From: Pseudomonas sp. UBA1879
GTDB taxonomy: Bacteria; Pseudomonadota; Gammaproteobacteria; Pseudomonadales; Pseudomonadaceae
Direction of reading: 5' to 3'
NCBI RefSeq assembly: GCF_002338065.1
Contig: NZ_DDHJ01000017.1
Span: 136,944 to 200,943, forward strand
Length of the DNA stretch: 64,000 nucleotides
Within the stretch, counting starts at the first letter, position 1; each line of letters starts with the position of its first letter. The position numbers and the translations under genes are program-made. The notes below the pieces were generated by a model. The model was given only the letters and a program-made list of their open reading frames with translations, had not been told where the DNA came from and made no database searches. Shown here piece after piece: positions 33,886-42,956 of the stretch.

Positions 33886-35115
33886 TCACATCTGATACGA
33901 CGCCTTGTAAAACGTCAGCGTATCCAGCCGTTCACGCTTCAGCGCTTGGCCCAATTCCTGCCCCTGATACCCCTGATCCAACAATGGCTGAACGGCTACA
34001 TGCCTCGCCGCCTCTGCGGCGCCGCGCAGGTATTCGGCCTGTGGATAACTCCGGTCCTCGAAACCCTTACGACCTCGCGCGTCCATTTCACACGCGACGA
34101 TAAATTCCTCGAAGCGCTGCGGGCGGCGGTAGACGTCGAAGGTTTGGAGCAAGTCCAGCAACGTCGAAGGCTTGAGTTCCAGTGCTCGATGGCCGTGGGT
34201 GTGGTACTGGCCCACCAGCAGTGCCAGTTCCTGACAATCCTTCGGCACCTTGAAACGTTCGCTTACCGCTTTGATCGCTTTAAGGCCTTTCTGCTCGTGG
34301 GCAATATGACGCGGCCACTCTTCTGCCGGTGTCAGCCCTTTGCCCAGGTCGTGCAGCAGGCATGCCCAACGCACGCTCAACGGTTGCTTGTGCACCGCTG
34401 ATTGATGCAGAACGCTCAGGACATGCAGCCCTGTATCGATTTCTGGATGATGCGCTTCAGGCTGCGGAATGCCGAACAGCGTGTCGATTTCCGGCATCAG
34501 CACCCCGAGCGCGCCGCACTCTTTCAGAACCTGGATGAATACCTGTGGCTCCCGCTCCATCAACGCGCGGGAAATTTCCTTCCAGCTGCGCTCTGGCGTG
34601 AGGGCTTCCAGCTCGCCAGAGGCGCTGAGTTGGCGCATCAAAACCATCGTTTCTGGCGCAATGGTGAAACCATCAGGTGCGTAGCGTGCGGCAAATCGCG
34701 CGACCCGTAGGACACGCAGTGGATCTTCCGCGAAGGCCGGAGAAACATGGCGCAATACGCGATCCTGCAAATCGCGTTGGCCGTGATAGGGGTCGATCAA
34801 ATGCCCCTGTTTGTCTTCGGCAATGGCGTTGATAGTCAGGTCGCGGCGGATAAGGTCTTGTTCAAGGGTGACGTCCGGGTCGGCGTGAAACACAAAACCG
34901 CCATAACCGCGACCAGTCTTGCGTTCGGTCCGAGCCAGCGCGTATTCCTCGCCGGTGAGGGGGTGCAAAAAGACCGGAAAGTCCGTGCCGACCGGGCGAT
35001 AGCCCTTGATTAACATTTCATCGGTGGTCGCGCCGACGACTACCCAGTCGGTGTCCGCAACCGGTTTGCCAAGCAGGCGATCACGCACAGCGCCGCCAAC
35101 TTTATAGATCTGCAT
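33886..35115 (-). CDS. cca: CCA-adding tRNA nucleotidyltransferase
   Basis: A 409-residue enzyme of the gamma-proteobacterial type. The nucleotidyltransferase motif is VGGAVRDRLLGKPVADTDWVVVG, followed by the RRDLTINAIA segment, and a C-terminal HD domain has WACLLHDLGKGLT with HEQKG. It adds or repairs the CCA end of tRNAs. The Shine-Dalgarno GGAGG lies 8 bases before the ATG, but inside the 3' arm of a strong terminator-like stem, so translation may depend on that stem opening. Confidence 0.95.
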   Translation of the reverse strand: MQIYKVGGAVRDRLLGKPVADTDWVVVGATTDEMLIKGYRPVGTDFPVFLHPLTGEEYALARTERKTGRGYGGFVFHADPDVTLEQDLIRRDLTINAIAEDKQGHLIDPYHGQRDLQDRVLRHVSPAFAEDPLRVLRVARFAARYAPDGFTIAPETMVLMRQLSASGELEALTPERSWKEISRALMEREPQVFIQVLKECGALGVLMPEIDTLFGIPQPEAHHPEIDTGLHVLSVLHQSAVHKQPLSVRWACLLHDLGKGLTPAEEWPRHIAHEQKGLKAIKAVSERFKVPKDCQELALLVGQYHTHGHRALELKPSTLLDLLQTFDVYRRPQRFEEFIVACEMDARGRKGFEDRSYPQAEYLRGAAEAARHVAVQPLLDQGYQGQELGQALKRERLDTLTFYKASYQM

Positions 35116-35121
35116 AAAAAA

Positions 35122-35169
35122 GCCTCCGTCAGCGCGACAGGATAAACCTTACATCGCGCCAGCGGAGGG
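35122..35169 (-). terminator. Terminator-like stem between spoVR and cca
   Basis: On the minus strand CCTCCG plus CGCGA pairs with TCGCG plus CGGAGG around a short loop, then CTTTTTT follows and runs straight into the cca ATG. The stem starts 25 bases after the spoVR stop. Confidence 0.75.
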
Positions 35170-35193
35170 CCATTTTCAGATCAGACTCATCCC

Positions 35194-36756
35194 CTAAAGG
35201 TGAACGACCGCCAGGTCGAGCCGGGGATATTCACTGTCAGCGTGTTCGCTTCTCGGTGGGACGTGGTGAGTTTTCATGACCTGGTCGCCCTGTAGCGTTT
35301 CGAGATGAATGTCGAAACCCCACAAGCGATGCAGGTGTTTGAGCACTTCGTCCGTCGAGTCGCCCAGCGGTTTACGGTCATGCTGCTGATGGCGCAGGGT
35401 CAGCGAACGGTCGCCGCGGCGATCGATGCTGTAGATCTGCACGTTTGGCTCGCGATTGCCCAAGTTGTACTGCGCAGCGAGGGTTTCTCTGATCGTTCTG
35501 TAGCCTGTTTCATCATGAATCGCAGGTACAAGCAGATCGTCCTTTTGGTCGTCATCCAGAATGCTGAACAGCTTGAGGTCACGAATGACCTTGGGCGACA
35601 GGTATTGCAGGATGAAACTCTCATCCTTGAAGCTGCTCATCGCAAACTTCACCGCCGTCAGCCAGTCCGAACCGGCCAGTTCCGGGAACCAGCGATAGTC
35701 TTCCTCGGTGGGGTGTTCACACATCCGCCGAATGTCCTGGTACATGGCGAAGCCCAGCGTGTAGGGGTTGATGCCGCTGTAATAGGGGCTATCAAAACCC
35801 GGCTGGAACACCACGCTGGTGTGAGACTGCAGGAATTCGAGCATGAATCCGTCAGTGACCAGACCTTCGTCGTACAGATCGTTCATCAGCGTGTAGTGCC
35901 AGAAGGTCGCCCAGCCTTCGTTCATGACCTGAGTCTGGCGCTGCGGGTAGAAATACTGGGCGATCTTGCGCACGATGCGCACGATTTCACGCTGCCAAGG
36001 CTCCAGCAGAGGCGCGTGCTTCTCAATGAAGTAGAGGATGTTTTCCTGTGGCTCAGCGGGAAAGCGCGCATTGTCTTCTTTGTCGCTCTTGCTGGCATTT
36101 TTCGGGATCGTGCGCCAAAGATCGTTGATCTGCTTCTGCAAGTGCTCTTCACGGTCCTTCATGCGGCGGCGTTCTTCCTCCGCCGAAATCGGGTAGGGAC
36201 GCTTGTAGCGGTCAACGCCGTAATTCATCAGAGCGTGGCAGGAGTCGAGCAAGTCCTCGACCGCGTCGATGCCATGGCGCTCTTCGCATTGCATGATGTA
36301 CTGCTTGGCGAACACCAGGTAATCAATGATCGAACTGGCGTCGGTCCAGGTGCGGAACAGGTAATTGCCCTTGAAAAAGCTGTTGTGGCCATAGCACGCA
36401 TGGGCCACGACCAGCGCCTGCATGCAGATGGTGTTTTCCTCCATCAGATATGCAATGCAGGGATCGGAGTTAATGACGATTTCATAAGCCAGGCCCATCT
36501 GGCCACGTGAGTAGGATTTTTCCGTGCTGAGGAAGTGTTTGCCGTAGGACCAATGGTGATAACCCAGCGGCATGCCGACCGACGCATAAGCATCCATCAT
36601 CTGCTCAGCGGTGATCACCTCGATCTGGTTGGGGTAGGTGTCCAGGGCATAACGCTCGGCGATGCGGCTGATTTCCCGGTCGTAGGCCTGGATCAGTTCG
36701 AACGTCCACTCTGAACCCGTGGAAAGGGGTTGGCGCTTCTGCTCTCTAGCGGTCAT
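35194..36756 (-). CDS. SpoVR family protein (YcgB-like)
   Basis: A 520-residue SpoVR-family protein. Typical segments are PNQIEVITAEQMMDAYASVG, YGHNSFFKGNYLFRTWTDA and MNEGWATFWHYTLMNDLYDEG. It is the third gene of a conserved prkA-yeaH-spoVR operon, and its start overlaps the yeaH stop by four bases. In enterobacteria the operon belongs to the stationary-phase and nitrogen-starvation response; the biochemical role of SpoVR is not established. Confidence 0.95.
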   Translation of the reverse strand: MTAREQKRQPLSTGSEWTFELIQAYDREISRIAERYALDTYPNQIEVITAEQMMDAYASVGMPLGYHHWSYGKHFLSTEKSYSRGQMGLAYEIVINSDPCIAYLMEENTICMQALVVAHACYGHNSFFKGNYLFRTWTDASSIIDYLVFAKQYIMQCEERHGIDAVEDLLDSCHALMNYGVDRYKRPYPISAEEERRRMKDREEHLQKQINDLWRTIPKNASKSDKEDNARFPAEPQENILYFIEKHAPLLEPWQREIVRIVRKIAQYFYPQRQTQVMNEGWATFWHYTLMNDLYDEGLVTDGFMLEFLQSHTSVVFQPGFDSPYYSGINPYTLGFAMYQDIRRMCEHPTEEDYRWFPELAGSDWLTAVKFAMSSFKDESFILQYLSPKVIRDLKLFSILDDDQKDDLLVPAIHDETGYRTIRETLAAQYNLGNREPNVQIYSIDRRGDRSLTLRHQQHDRKPLGDSTDEVLKHLHRLWGFDIHLETLQGDQVMKTHHVPPRSEHADSEYPRLDLAVVHL

Positions 36757-38024
36757 GTCACTAACCTGCGCTGGAAGAGTTCACGGAATACCGGATAGAT
36801 ATCACCGGCAGAGACCAGCTGCTGCTGGGCGAACGTGTCGGCGAAGGCTTCGCCGATGCGCTCGTATTCGAACCACAGTGCCTGATGTTCGCGGGGCGTG
36901 ATTTCGACGTAAGTGTAGTACTGCACGAACGGCATGATCTGCTTGATCAGAATGTCGCGGCAGATGGGCGAGTCGTCGTTCCAGTTGTCGCCGTCGGAAG
37001 CCTGCGCGGCGTAGATGTTCCACTCGTTGGTGGGGTAGCGCTCGGCCATGATCTCCTGCATCAGTTTCAATGCACTGGAGACGATGGTGCCGCCGGTTTC
37101 CCGTGAATAGAAAAACTCTTCCTCGTCGACCTCCCGGGCGCTGGTGTGGTGACGGATGAACACGACCTCGATTTTGTCGTAATTGCGCTTCAGGAACAGG
37201 TACAGCAGGATGAAAAACCGCTTGGCGATGTCCTTGGTCGCTTGCGTCATCGAGCCGGAAACGTCCATCAGGCAGAACATCACTGCCTTTGAACTCGGAT
37301 TGGGCTGCTTCACCAACAGGTTGTATTTGAGGTCGAACGTGTCGAGATACGGCACGCGTTTGATCCGCGCCTGCAAACGTTGGGCTTCGACTTCCAGTTC
37401 CTGGATGTCGCCGAAATTGTCAGGCTCTTCGCGCTTCAGGCGCTCCAGTTCGGCCAGCACTTCCTTCAGCTTGGCGCGGCTGCTGCCGGACAGCGCGATG
37501 CGTCGCGCATGGGCTGAACGTAACGTGCGAATGATGTTGATGCGCGAGGGGTTACCTTCGTTGCTGATACCCGCGCGCACGGTTTTGAAGGTATCGGTGC
37601 CGCTCAGGTTGCGTTTGACGAGATTGGGCAGTTCGAGGTCTTCGAACATGAATTCGAGGAATTCTTCCTGGGTGATCTGAAACACGAACTCGTCCATGCC
37701 TTCGCCGGAGTTGCTCGCCTTGCCAGGCCCTTTGCCACCGCCGCCACCTTGGGGACGGGCGATGTGCTCGCCGGTGGTGAATTCTTTGTTGCCGGGGTGG
37801 ACGACGGTCTGTTTGCCGCCGCGTCCATGATGCAGTACCGGCTCGTCAATGTCGCGACCCGGGATGCTGATCTGTTCGCCATGTTCCATGTCGGTGATGG
37901 AGCGGCGGCTCACCGCTTCTTCCACCGCTTTCTTGATGTGGTCACGGTAGCGACGCAGGAAGCGCTGCCGATTTACCGTGCTCTTGTTCTTGCCATTGAG
38001 ACGTCGGTCGATCACATAACTCAT
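36753..38024 (-). CDS. yeaH: YeaH/YhbH family protein (DUF444)
   Basis: A 423-residue DUF444 protein. It begins MSYVIDRRLNGKNKSTVNRQ, has a Gly/Lys-rich linker (PQGGGGGKGPGKA), and a C-terminal von Willebrand A-like domain with FCLMDVSGSMTQATKD, a MIDAS metal motif. It is coded with the PrkA kinase and SpoVR and is thought to act with them. I chose the ATG at 38024, with AGGGGCC upstream, over the start at 38063. Confidence 0.93.
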   Translation of the reverse strand: MSYVIDRRLNGKNKSTVNRQRFLRRYRDHIKKAVEEAVSRRSITDMEHGEQISIPGRDIDEPVLHHGRGGKQTVVHPGNKEFTTGEHIARPQGGGGGKGPGKASNSGEGMDEFVFQITQEEFLEFMFEDLELPNLVKRNLSGTDTFKTVRAGISNEGNPSRINIIRTLRSAHARRIALSGSSRAKLKEVLAELERLKREEPDNFGDIQELEVEAQRLQARIKRVPYLDTFDLKYNLLVKQPNPSSKAVMFCLMDVSGSMTQATKDIAKRFFILLYLFLKRNYDKIEVVFIRHHTSAREVDEEEFFYSRETGGTIVSSALKLMQEIMAERYPTNEWNIYAAQASDGDNWNDDSPICRDILIKQIMPFVQYYTYVEITPREHQALWFEYERIGEAFADTFAQQQLVSAGDIYPVFRELFQRRLVT

Positions 38025-38039
38025 AGAAGGCCCCTTCGG

Positions 38040-38170
38040 GGAGCTGCAAGCATGAAGCTGCAAGCTGCAAGTTTTGACCGCAAATACCGCACTTCAAGCG
38101 ACGAGCCTTAAACGTTGCAGTGGTCCATCGAACACACCGAATCGCTTTTAGCTCGCCGCTTGAAGCTCAC
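38040..38170. repeat. GCTGCAAG direct repeats and inverted repeat between yeaH and prkA
   Basis: Short direct repeats of AGCTGCAAG near 38041-38072 are followed by an inverted pair, CTTCAAGCGACGAGCCTTAA (38092-38111) and TTTTAGCTCGCCGCTTGAAG (38147-38166). This is a third repeat family in the window, placed inside the operon. Confidence 0.7.
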
Positions 38171-38184
38171 AATGTGTCGCTGCT

Positions 38185-40107
38185 TTATTGTGATTTGCGG
38201 ACACGCAGGTACCACTCGGACAGCAGCCGTACCTGTTTGTCGGTGTAGCCCCGCTCGACCATTCGGGTGACGAAGTCGTTGTGTTTTTGCTGATCCTCTT
38301 TGCTGGCCTTGGCGTTGAAACTGATCACCGGCAGCAGATCCTCGGTATTCGAGAACATTTTCTTCTCGATCACGACACGCAGCTTTTCGTAGCTGAGCCA
38401 CGTTGGATTTTTGCCGTTGTTATTGGCCCGGGCGCGCAGCACAAAGTTGACGATCTCGTTACGGAAATCCTTGGGATTGCTGATGCCGGCCGGTTTCTCG
38501 ATCTTCTCCAGTTCCTCATTGAGCGCCACGCGGTTGAGGATCTCGCCGGTTTCAGGGTCCCGGTATTCCTGATCCTGAATCCAGAAGTCCGCGTACAACA
38601 CGTAGCGATCGAAAATGTTTTGACCGTATTCGCTGTAGGACTCCAGATAAGCCGTCTGGATTTCCTTGCCGATGAACTCGATGTAGCGCGGCGCCAGGTA
38701 TTCCTTGATGAACCGTAGGTAACGCTCACGGGTTTCGGCCTGGAACTGCTCTTGCTCGATCTGCTGCTCCAGCACGTACAGCAGGTGGACCGGGTTGGCG
38801 GCCACTTCGTGTGGATCGAAGTTGAATACCTTCGACAGAATCTTGAACGCAAAGCGGGTCGACAGGCCGTTCATGCCTTCGTCGACGCCCGCGCTGTCGC
38901 GGTATTCCTGAATCGACTTGGCTTTCGGGTCGGTGTCCTTCAGGTTCTCGCCGTCATACACCCGCATCTTGGAATAGATGTTGGAGTTTTCTGGCTCCTT
39001 GAGGCGCGAAAGAACAGTGAACTGCGCGAGCATTTTCAGGGTGTCTGGCGCGCAATGGGCCTTGGCCAGCGAGCTGTTGAACAAGAGCTTGTCGTAAATC
39101 TTGATCTCGTCGCTGACCCGCAGGCAGTACGGCACCTTCACGATGTAGATACGGTCGATGAAGGCTTCGTTGTTCTTGTTGTTGCGGAAGCTGTGCCATT
39201 CCGATTCGTTCGAGTGGGCCAGCAGAATACCGGTGAAGGGGATCGCGCCCAGGCCTTCGGTACTGTTGTAGTTACCTTCCTGAGTGGCGGTGAGCAGTGG
39301 GTGCAGGACCTTGATCGGCGCCTTGAACATCTCCACGAATTCCATCAGGCCCTGGTTGGCCCGGCACAACGCGCCAGAGTAGCTGTACGCATCGGCGTCG
39401 TTCTGTGGATATTCTTCGAGCTTGCGGATATCGACTTTACCGACCAGCGCCGAAATATCCTGGTTGTTCTCATCGCCCGGCTCGGTTTTCGCAACAGCGA
39501 TCTGATTGAGGATCGACGGATATAGCTTCACCACCTTGAACTGGCTGATGTCGCCCCCGAACTCGGCCAGACGTTTGGTCGCCCAAGGCGACATGATGGT
39601 GTTCAGGTACCGGCGCGGGATGCCGTAGTCCTCTTCGAGGATCGTCCCGTCTTCGGTGGGTTTGAACAGGCCCAAGGGCGATTCGAAAACCGGCGAGCCC
39701 TTGATGGCGTAGAAAGGGATCTTTTCAACCAGCTGTTTCAGCTTTTCAGCCAGAGACGACTTACCGCCGCCGACCGGGCCGAGCAGGTAAAGGATCTGTT
39801 TCTTTTCTTCCAGACCCTGAGCGGCGTGGCGGAAGTACGAGACGATTTGCTCGATGCAGTCCTCCATGCCATGAAAGTCTTCGAACGCTGGATAGCGCCG
39901 GATGACTTTGTTGGAGAAGATCCTGGACAGCCGGGAATTGGTCGACGTATCGAACAACTCAGGCTCGCCGATGGCCATCAGAAGACGTTCTGCGGCTGAG
40001 GCATATGCACTGCGGTCTTGTTTGCAGAGCTCCAAGTACTCCTGTAGCGAGAGCTCTTCCTGGCGTGTCGATTCAAAGCGTTGTTGGAAGTGGCTAAAAA
40101 TACTCAT
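38185..40107 (-). CDS. prkA: PrkA-type serine protein kinase
   Basis: A 640-residue PrkA/YeaG protein. The N-terminal AAA-like domain has Walker A LGPVGGGKSSLAEKLKQL near residue 110 and the segment NSTEGLGAIPFTGILLAHSNESEW; the C-terminal part carries the kinase-like region. The gene leads the prkA-yeaH-spoVR operon. AGGTGA stands just before the ATG. The role is in stress and starvation signalling in related bacteria; targets here are unknown. Confidence 0.95.
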   Translation of the reverse strand: MSIFSHFQQRFESTRQEELSLQEYLELCKQDRSAYASAAERLLMAIGEPELFDTSTNSRLSRIFSNKVIRRYPAFEDFHGMEDCIEQIVSYFRHAAQGLEEKKQILYLLGPVGGGKSSLAEKLKQLVEKIPFYAIKGSPVFESPLGLFKPTEDGTILEEDYGIPRRYLNTIMSPWATKRLAEFGGDISQFKVVKLYPSILNQIAVAKTEPGDENNQDISALVGKVDIRKLEEYPQNDADAYSYSGALCRANQGLMEFVEMFKAPIKVLHPLLTATQEGNYNSTEGLGAIPFTGILLAHSNESEWHSFRNNKNNEAFIDRIYIVKVPYCLRVSDEIKIYDKLLFNSSLAKAHCAPDTLKMLAQFTVLSRLKEPENSNIYSKMRVYDGENLKDTDPKAKSIQEYRDSAGVDEGMNGLSTRFAFKILSKVFNFDPHEVAANPVHLLYVLEQQIEQEQFQAETRERYLRFIKEYLAPRYIEFIGKEIQTAYLESYSEYGQNIFDRYVLYADFWIQDQEYRDPETGEILNRVALNEELEKIEKPAGISNPKDFRNEIVNFVLRARANNNGKNPTWLSYEKLRVVIEKKMFSNTEDLLPVISFNAKASKEDQQKHNDFVTRMVERGYTDKQVRLLSEWYLRVRKSQ

Positions 40108-40344
40108 GACGTCACCTCGCTCGATACGTGGAGCCGGCGGCGGATCGTCAGTCGATGTTGGATGACGGCTGATCAGTCAGACGCCATTTACCCCCCAAAC
40201 ACCATAAAAGTAGCTACCGATGACCCACGCGCCGGTGTACCGGCTCTCCCCTGATTCGGATGGCCTGAGCACAAGGATAGTTCGGATTCGCACACAGAAA
40301 GAAGGAAGGCGTATGAATGTAGGGCGGCCGTTCGTCAGTTAGAC

Positions 40345-40376
40345 GCGCGAAGCCGCGTAGCACGCGGCCTCGCGTC
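40345..40376. repeat. GC-rich hairpin in the prkA-glpE gap
   Basis: GCCGCGT-AGC-ACGCGGC with flanking CGCGA/TCGCG makes about twelve pairs. No T-run follows on the minus strand, so it is more like a REP-type element than a terminator. The rest of the 287-base gap upstream of prkA should hold its promoter, which I could not pin down. Confidence 0.55.
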
Positions 40377-40394
40377 CTGAAAAAATATTTTTGA

Positions 40395-40715
40395 TCAGCC
40401 CTGCGCCGTTTCGGTGGGAAATGTGTTTTTCCACAGCTCGAAACCGCCGTCCATGCTGTAGACCTCAGAGAAGCCCTGTCCTACAAGATAGGCCGCTGCG
40501 CTCTGACTTGAATTGCCGTGATAGCAGACGACGACGAGCGGTTTGTCTAGGTCGGCATTGCGGATGAAGTCCGCAATGGAATGGTTGTCCAGGTGGTGAG
40601 AATCTGGAATGTGGTTGCTGGCGAACGTCTGTGCGTCGCGGACATCGACCAGCACCGCGCCGTTTTCACGCAGGGCCTGGGCCTGCTCCGGCGGGATGCG
40701 TTTGAAGTCGGTCAT
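40395..40715 (-). CDS. glpE: GlpE, thiosulfate sulfurtransferase
   Basis: A 106-residue single-domain rhodanese. The active-site cysteine loop is VVCYHGNSSQSAA, and DVRDAQTFASNHIPDSHHLD is the usual first motif. It moves sulfane sulfur from thiosulfate to cyanide or thiol acceptors. It is the last gene of the lptD-to-glpE run, 54 bases after apaH. Confidence 0.95.
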   Translation of the reverse strand: MTDFKRIPPEQAQALRENGAVLVDVRDAQTFASNHIPDSHHLDNHSIADFIRNADLDKPLVVVCYHGNSSQSAAAYLVGQGFSEVYSMDGGFELWKNTFPTETAQG

Positions 40716-40769
40716 GGCATGAGCTCCTGGGCCGTGGGTTCTGGAAGGGTCGAAACAGAAAAGGGGATT

Positions 40770-41651
40770 CTAACGCCGCGCGGCAGTTTGGTCGCCAGCC
40801 GGTGTGCTGGCAGATGTCGAAGGCACGACCCCGCCCCGGTCATCACATTCGCAGCGAATCAGTTCGCGGGTATCGACGTTAAGCATTGTCATCGCGCCGC
40901 CCCACACGCAACCGGTGTCGAGAGCGTAAACGCCGGGCTCTTCGCAGCGGCCTTCAAGGGCTGCCCAGTGGCCGAAGATGATGTTCAGGCCTTTGGTTTT
41001 GCGATCCTTGTGACTGAACCACGGCGCGTACCCGGCAGGCGCGCTGTCCAGGCCTTCCTTGCTTTTAAGGTCGAGCTTGCCATCGGCCGTGCAGAACCGC
41101 ATGCGTGTGAAGTAGTTGGTGATCACGCGCAGCCGGGTGACCCCGTGCAGATCCTTGTCCCACTTGGCGGGTTCGTTGCCATACATGCCATCAAGGAAGG
41201 GCTCGAACAGGTTGTCATCGCGCAGGGCTTTTTCAACTTCTTCTGCGCAGCGCAGCGCTTTTTTAAGCGTCCACTGCGGCGGAATGCCAGCGTGCACCAA
41301 CGCGATGTCTCGCTCGGCGTCGTAGTGCATCAGTTTCAGTTGCCGGAGCCAGTCGAGAAGAACCTTGGCGTCGGGAGCTTCAAGGATTTCCCGCAGCGTG
41401 TCGCCTTTCTTCAGGCGCTCGATATTACGGCCCGCCGCCAGCAGATGCAGGTCATGGTTGCCGAGCACACTGACGACGGATTCACGCATGCCGTACAGAA
41501 AACGCAGGGTTTCCAGCGATTGCGGCCCCCGGTTCACCAGATCGCCCACCAGCCACAGCGTGTCCTTGGCCGGGTCGAACGATACGCGTTGCAGCAAGCA
41601 CTTCAATGGTTCGAGGCAACCTTGCAGGTCGCCGACTGCGTACACCGTCAT
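40770..41651 (-). CDS. apaH: ApaH, diadenosine tetraphosphatase
   Basis: A 293-residue symmetrical Ap4A hydrolase with calcineurin-like metal motifs GDLQGCLEPL, GDLVNRGPQS and GNHDLHLL, and HAGIPPQW further on. It clears Ap4A and can remove Np4 caps from RNA. Its ATG shares one base with the apaG stop. The C-terminal tail (STSASTPAGDQTAARR) is low complexity. Confidence 0.96.
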   Translation of the reverse strand: MTVYAVGDLQGCLEPLKCLLQRVSFDPAKDTLWLVGDLVNRGPQSLETLRFLYGMRESVVSVLGNHDLHLLAAGRNIERLKKGDTLREILEAPDAKVLLDWLRQLKLMHYDAERDIALVHAGIPPQWTLKKALRCAEEVEKALRDDNLFEPFLDGMYGNEPAKWDKDLHGVTRLRVITNYFTRMRFCTADGKLDLKSKEGLDSAPAGYAPWFSHKDRKTKGLNIIFGHWAALEGRCEEPGVYALDTGCVWGGAMTMLNVDTRELIRCECDDRGGVVPSTSASTPAGDQTAARR

Positions 41652-42031
41652 CAGTGAAGCGCCCCCGGCACCGCCAACCGGAACGGCGCGATGACAGCGT
41701 CGAAACGCTTGCCGTCATCCGCGAGCATTTGATAGGTGCCTTGCATGTTACCGACCTTGGTGGTCATAACCGTGCCGCTGCTGTAGGTGTGACTTTGCCC
41801 CGCCTGGATCAGCGGTTGCTGGCCCACGACGCCTTCACCGCGCACTTCTTCGACTTGCCCGTCACCGTCGGTAATCACCCAGTGCCGCGACAGCAACTTG
41901 GCCGGCAACTCGCCATTGTTGTGAACCGTGACGGTGTAGGCGAAGGCAAAGCGGTTCTGCTCTGGCTGCGATTGTTCTGCAAGAAAGCGGGTGACGACGC
42001 TGACGTCGATCTGATAACGAGGATCGGACAT
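41651..42031 (-). CDS. apaG: ApaG, DUF525 protein
   Basis: A 126-residue ApaG/CorD protein with the fibronectin-like fold signature (FAYTVTVHNNGELPAKLLSR, then YSSGTVMTTKVGNMQGTYQM). It lies between rsmA and apaH, as in most proteobacteria. Biochemical function is unsettled. Confidence 0.95.
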   Translation of the reverse strand: MSDPRYQIDVSVVTRFLAEQSQPEQNRFAFAYTVTVHNNGELPAKLLSRHWVITDGDGQVEEVRGEGVVGQQPLIQAGQSHTYSSGTVMTTKVGNMQGTYQMLADDGKRFDAVIAPFRLAVPGALH

Positions 42032-42091
42032 GCAAAAGGCCTTAAAAGCGGGAGCGGAAAAAGCCGGAAAAGCCCGGAGAAATTTGAGTCT

Positions 42092-42103
42092 AGGACATGT
42101 CCT
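42092..42103. promoter_or_regulatory. Palindrome AGGACATGTCCT before apaG
   Basis: A perfect 12-base palindrome in the 118-base gap between rsmA and apaG. Its ten-base core GGACATGTCC recurs 39 bases away at 42132-42141. No regulator is assigned. Confidence 0.45.
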
Positions 42104-42131
42104 GGAGAAAAAACCAACACAGGCTTTGACC

Positions 42132-42141
42132 GGACATGTCC
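42132..42141. promoter_or_regulatory. Second GGACATGTCC palindrome after rsmA
   Basis: An identical ten-base core to the site at 42093-42102, centre to centre 39 bases, close to four helical turns. In RNA the two copies could also pair with each other. Confidence 0.45.
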
Positions 42142-42149
42142 CGAAGGGT

Positions 42150-42956
42150 TTAAGCGATGACGGGCTTGTCGGTCAATTTATCGGCCAGACGGACAAACGC
42201 TGCCAGATCCAGCTGTTCTGGACGTAAGCTGCCATCGACGCCCGCTTCAGTGATTTCCTCGCTGGTGAGCAAGGCTTTCAGCGTATTGCGCAAGGTCTTA
42301 CGGCGCTGGTTGAAGGCTTCGCGAACGATGCGTTCCAGCGTGCGATGATCCTTGGCCGGGTGAGGCAGCGTCTCGTGGGGCACGAGTCGAACGATGGCCG
42401 AATCGACTTTTGGCGGCGGATTGAATGCACCCGGGCCAACATTGAACAGGTGTTCTACGCGGCAGTGGTACTGAACCATGATCGACAGACGGCCCCAGTC
42501 GCCGCCGCCCGGTCCTGCCGCCAGACGCTCGACCACTTCTTTTTGCAACATGAAATGCATGTCGCGGATCAGGTGGGCGTTCTGCAATAGATGAAAGATC
42601 AGCGGCGTGGAGATGTTGTATGGCAGGTTGCCAACCACGCGCAGGCTATTAGGGGCCGCGTTCAGGCTCGTGAAGTCGAACTTCAATGCGTCGCCCTGAT
42701 GCAGGTTGAAGTTCGGCAGGCCGCTGAACCGCTGCATCAGAATCGGCACCAGATCCTTGTCCAGTTCGACGACGTCCAGTTGTGCGCCACTGCTCAGCAG
42801 GCCTTCGGTCAGCGCGCCCTGGCCCGGGCCGATTTCCAGCATGCGGTCTTCGGCCTTGGCGCGAATCGAGCGCAGGATCTTGTCGATCACGCCGGCATCG
42901 TGCAGGAAATTCTGGCCGAAGCGCTTGCGCGCCTTGTGTTGGTATTGCTCAGTCAT
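42150..42956 (-). CDS. rsmA: RsmA (KsgA), 16S rRNA dimethyladenosine transferase
   Basis: A 268-residue KsgA-type methyltransferase. SAM-binding motif LEIGPGQGALTEGLL and catalytic motif NLPYNISTPLIFHLL are intact, with the start RKRFGQNFLHD. It dimethylates A1518 and A1519 of 16S rRNA. It is not related to the CsrA-type RsmA protein that RsmY binds. The start overlaps the pdxA stop (ATGA). Confidence 0.97.
   Translation of the reverse strand: MTEQYQHKARKRFGQNFLHDAGVIDKILRSIRAKAEDRMLEIGPGQGALTEGLLSSGAQLDVVELDKDLVPILMQRFSGLPNFNLHQGDALKFDFTSLNAAPNSLRVVGNLPYNISTPLIFHLLQNAHLIRDMHFMLQKEVVERLAAGPGGGDWGRLSIMVQYHCRVEHLFNVGPGAFNPPPKVDSAIVRLVPHETLPHPAKDHRTLERIVREAFNQRRKTLRNTLKALLTSEEITEAGVDGSLRPEQLDLAAFVRLADKLTDKPVIA

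Noticed and set aside
42030..42227. Possible small gene between apaG and rsmA
   Set aside because: It begins inside the apaG start and ends within rsmA on the opposite strand, with no family match; the palindromes explain the notable pattern better.
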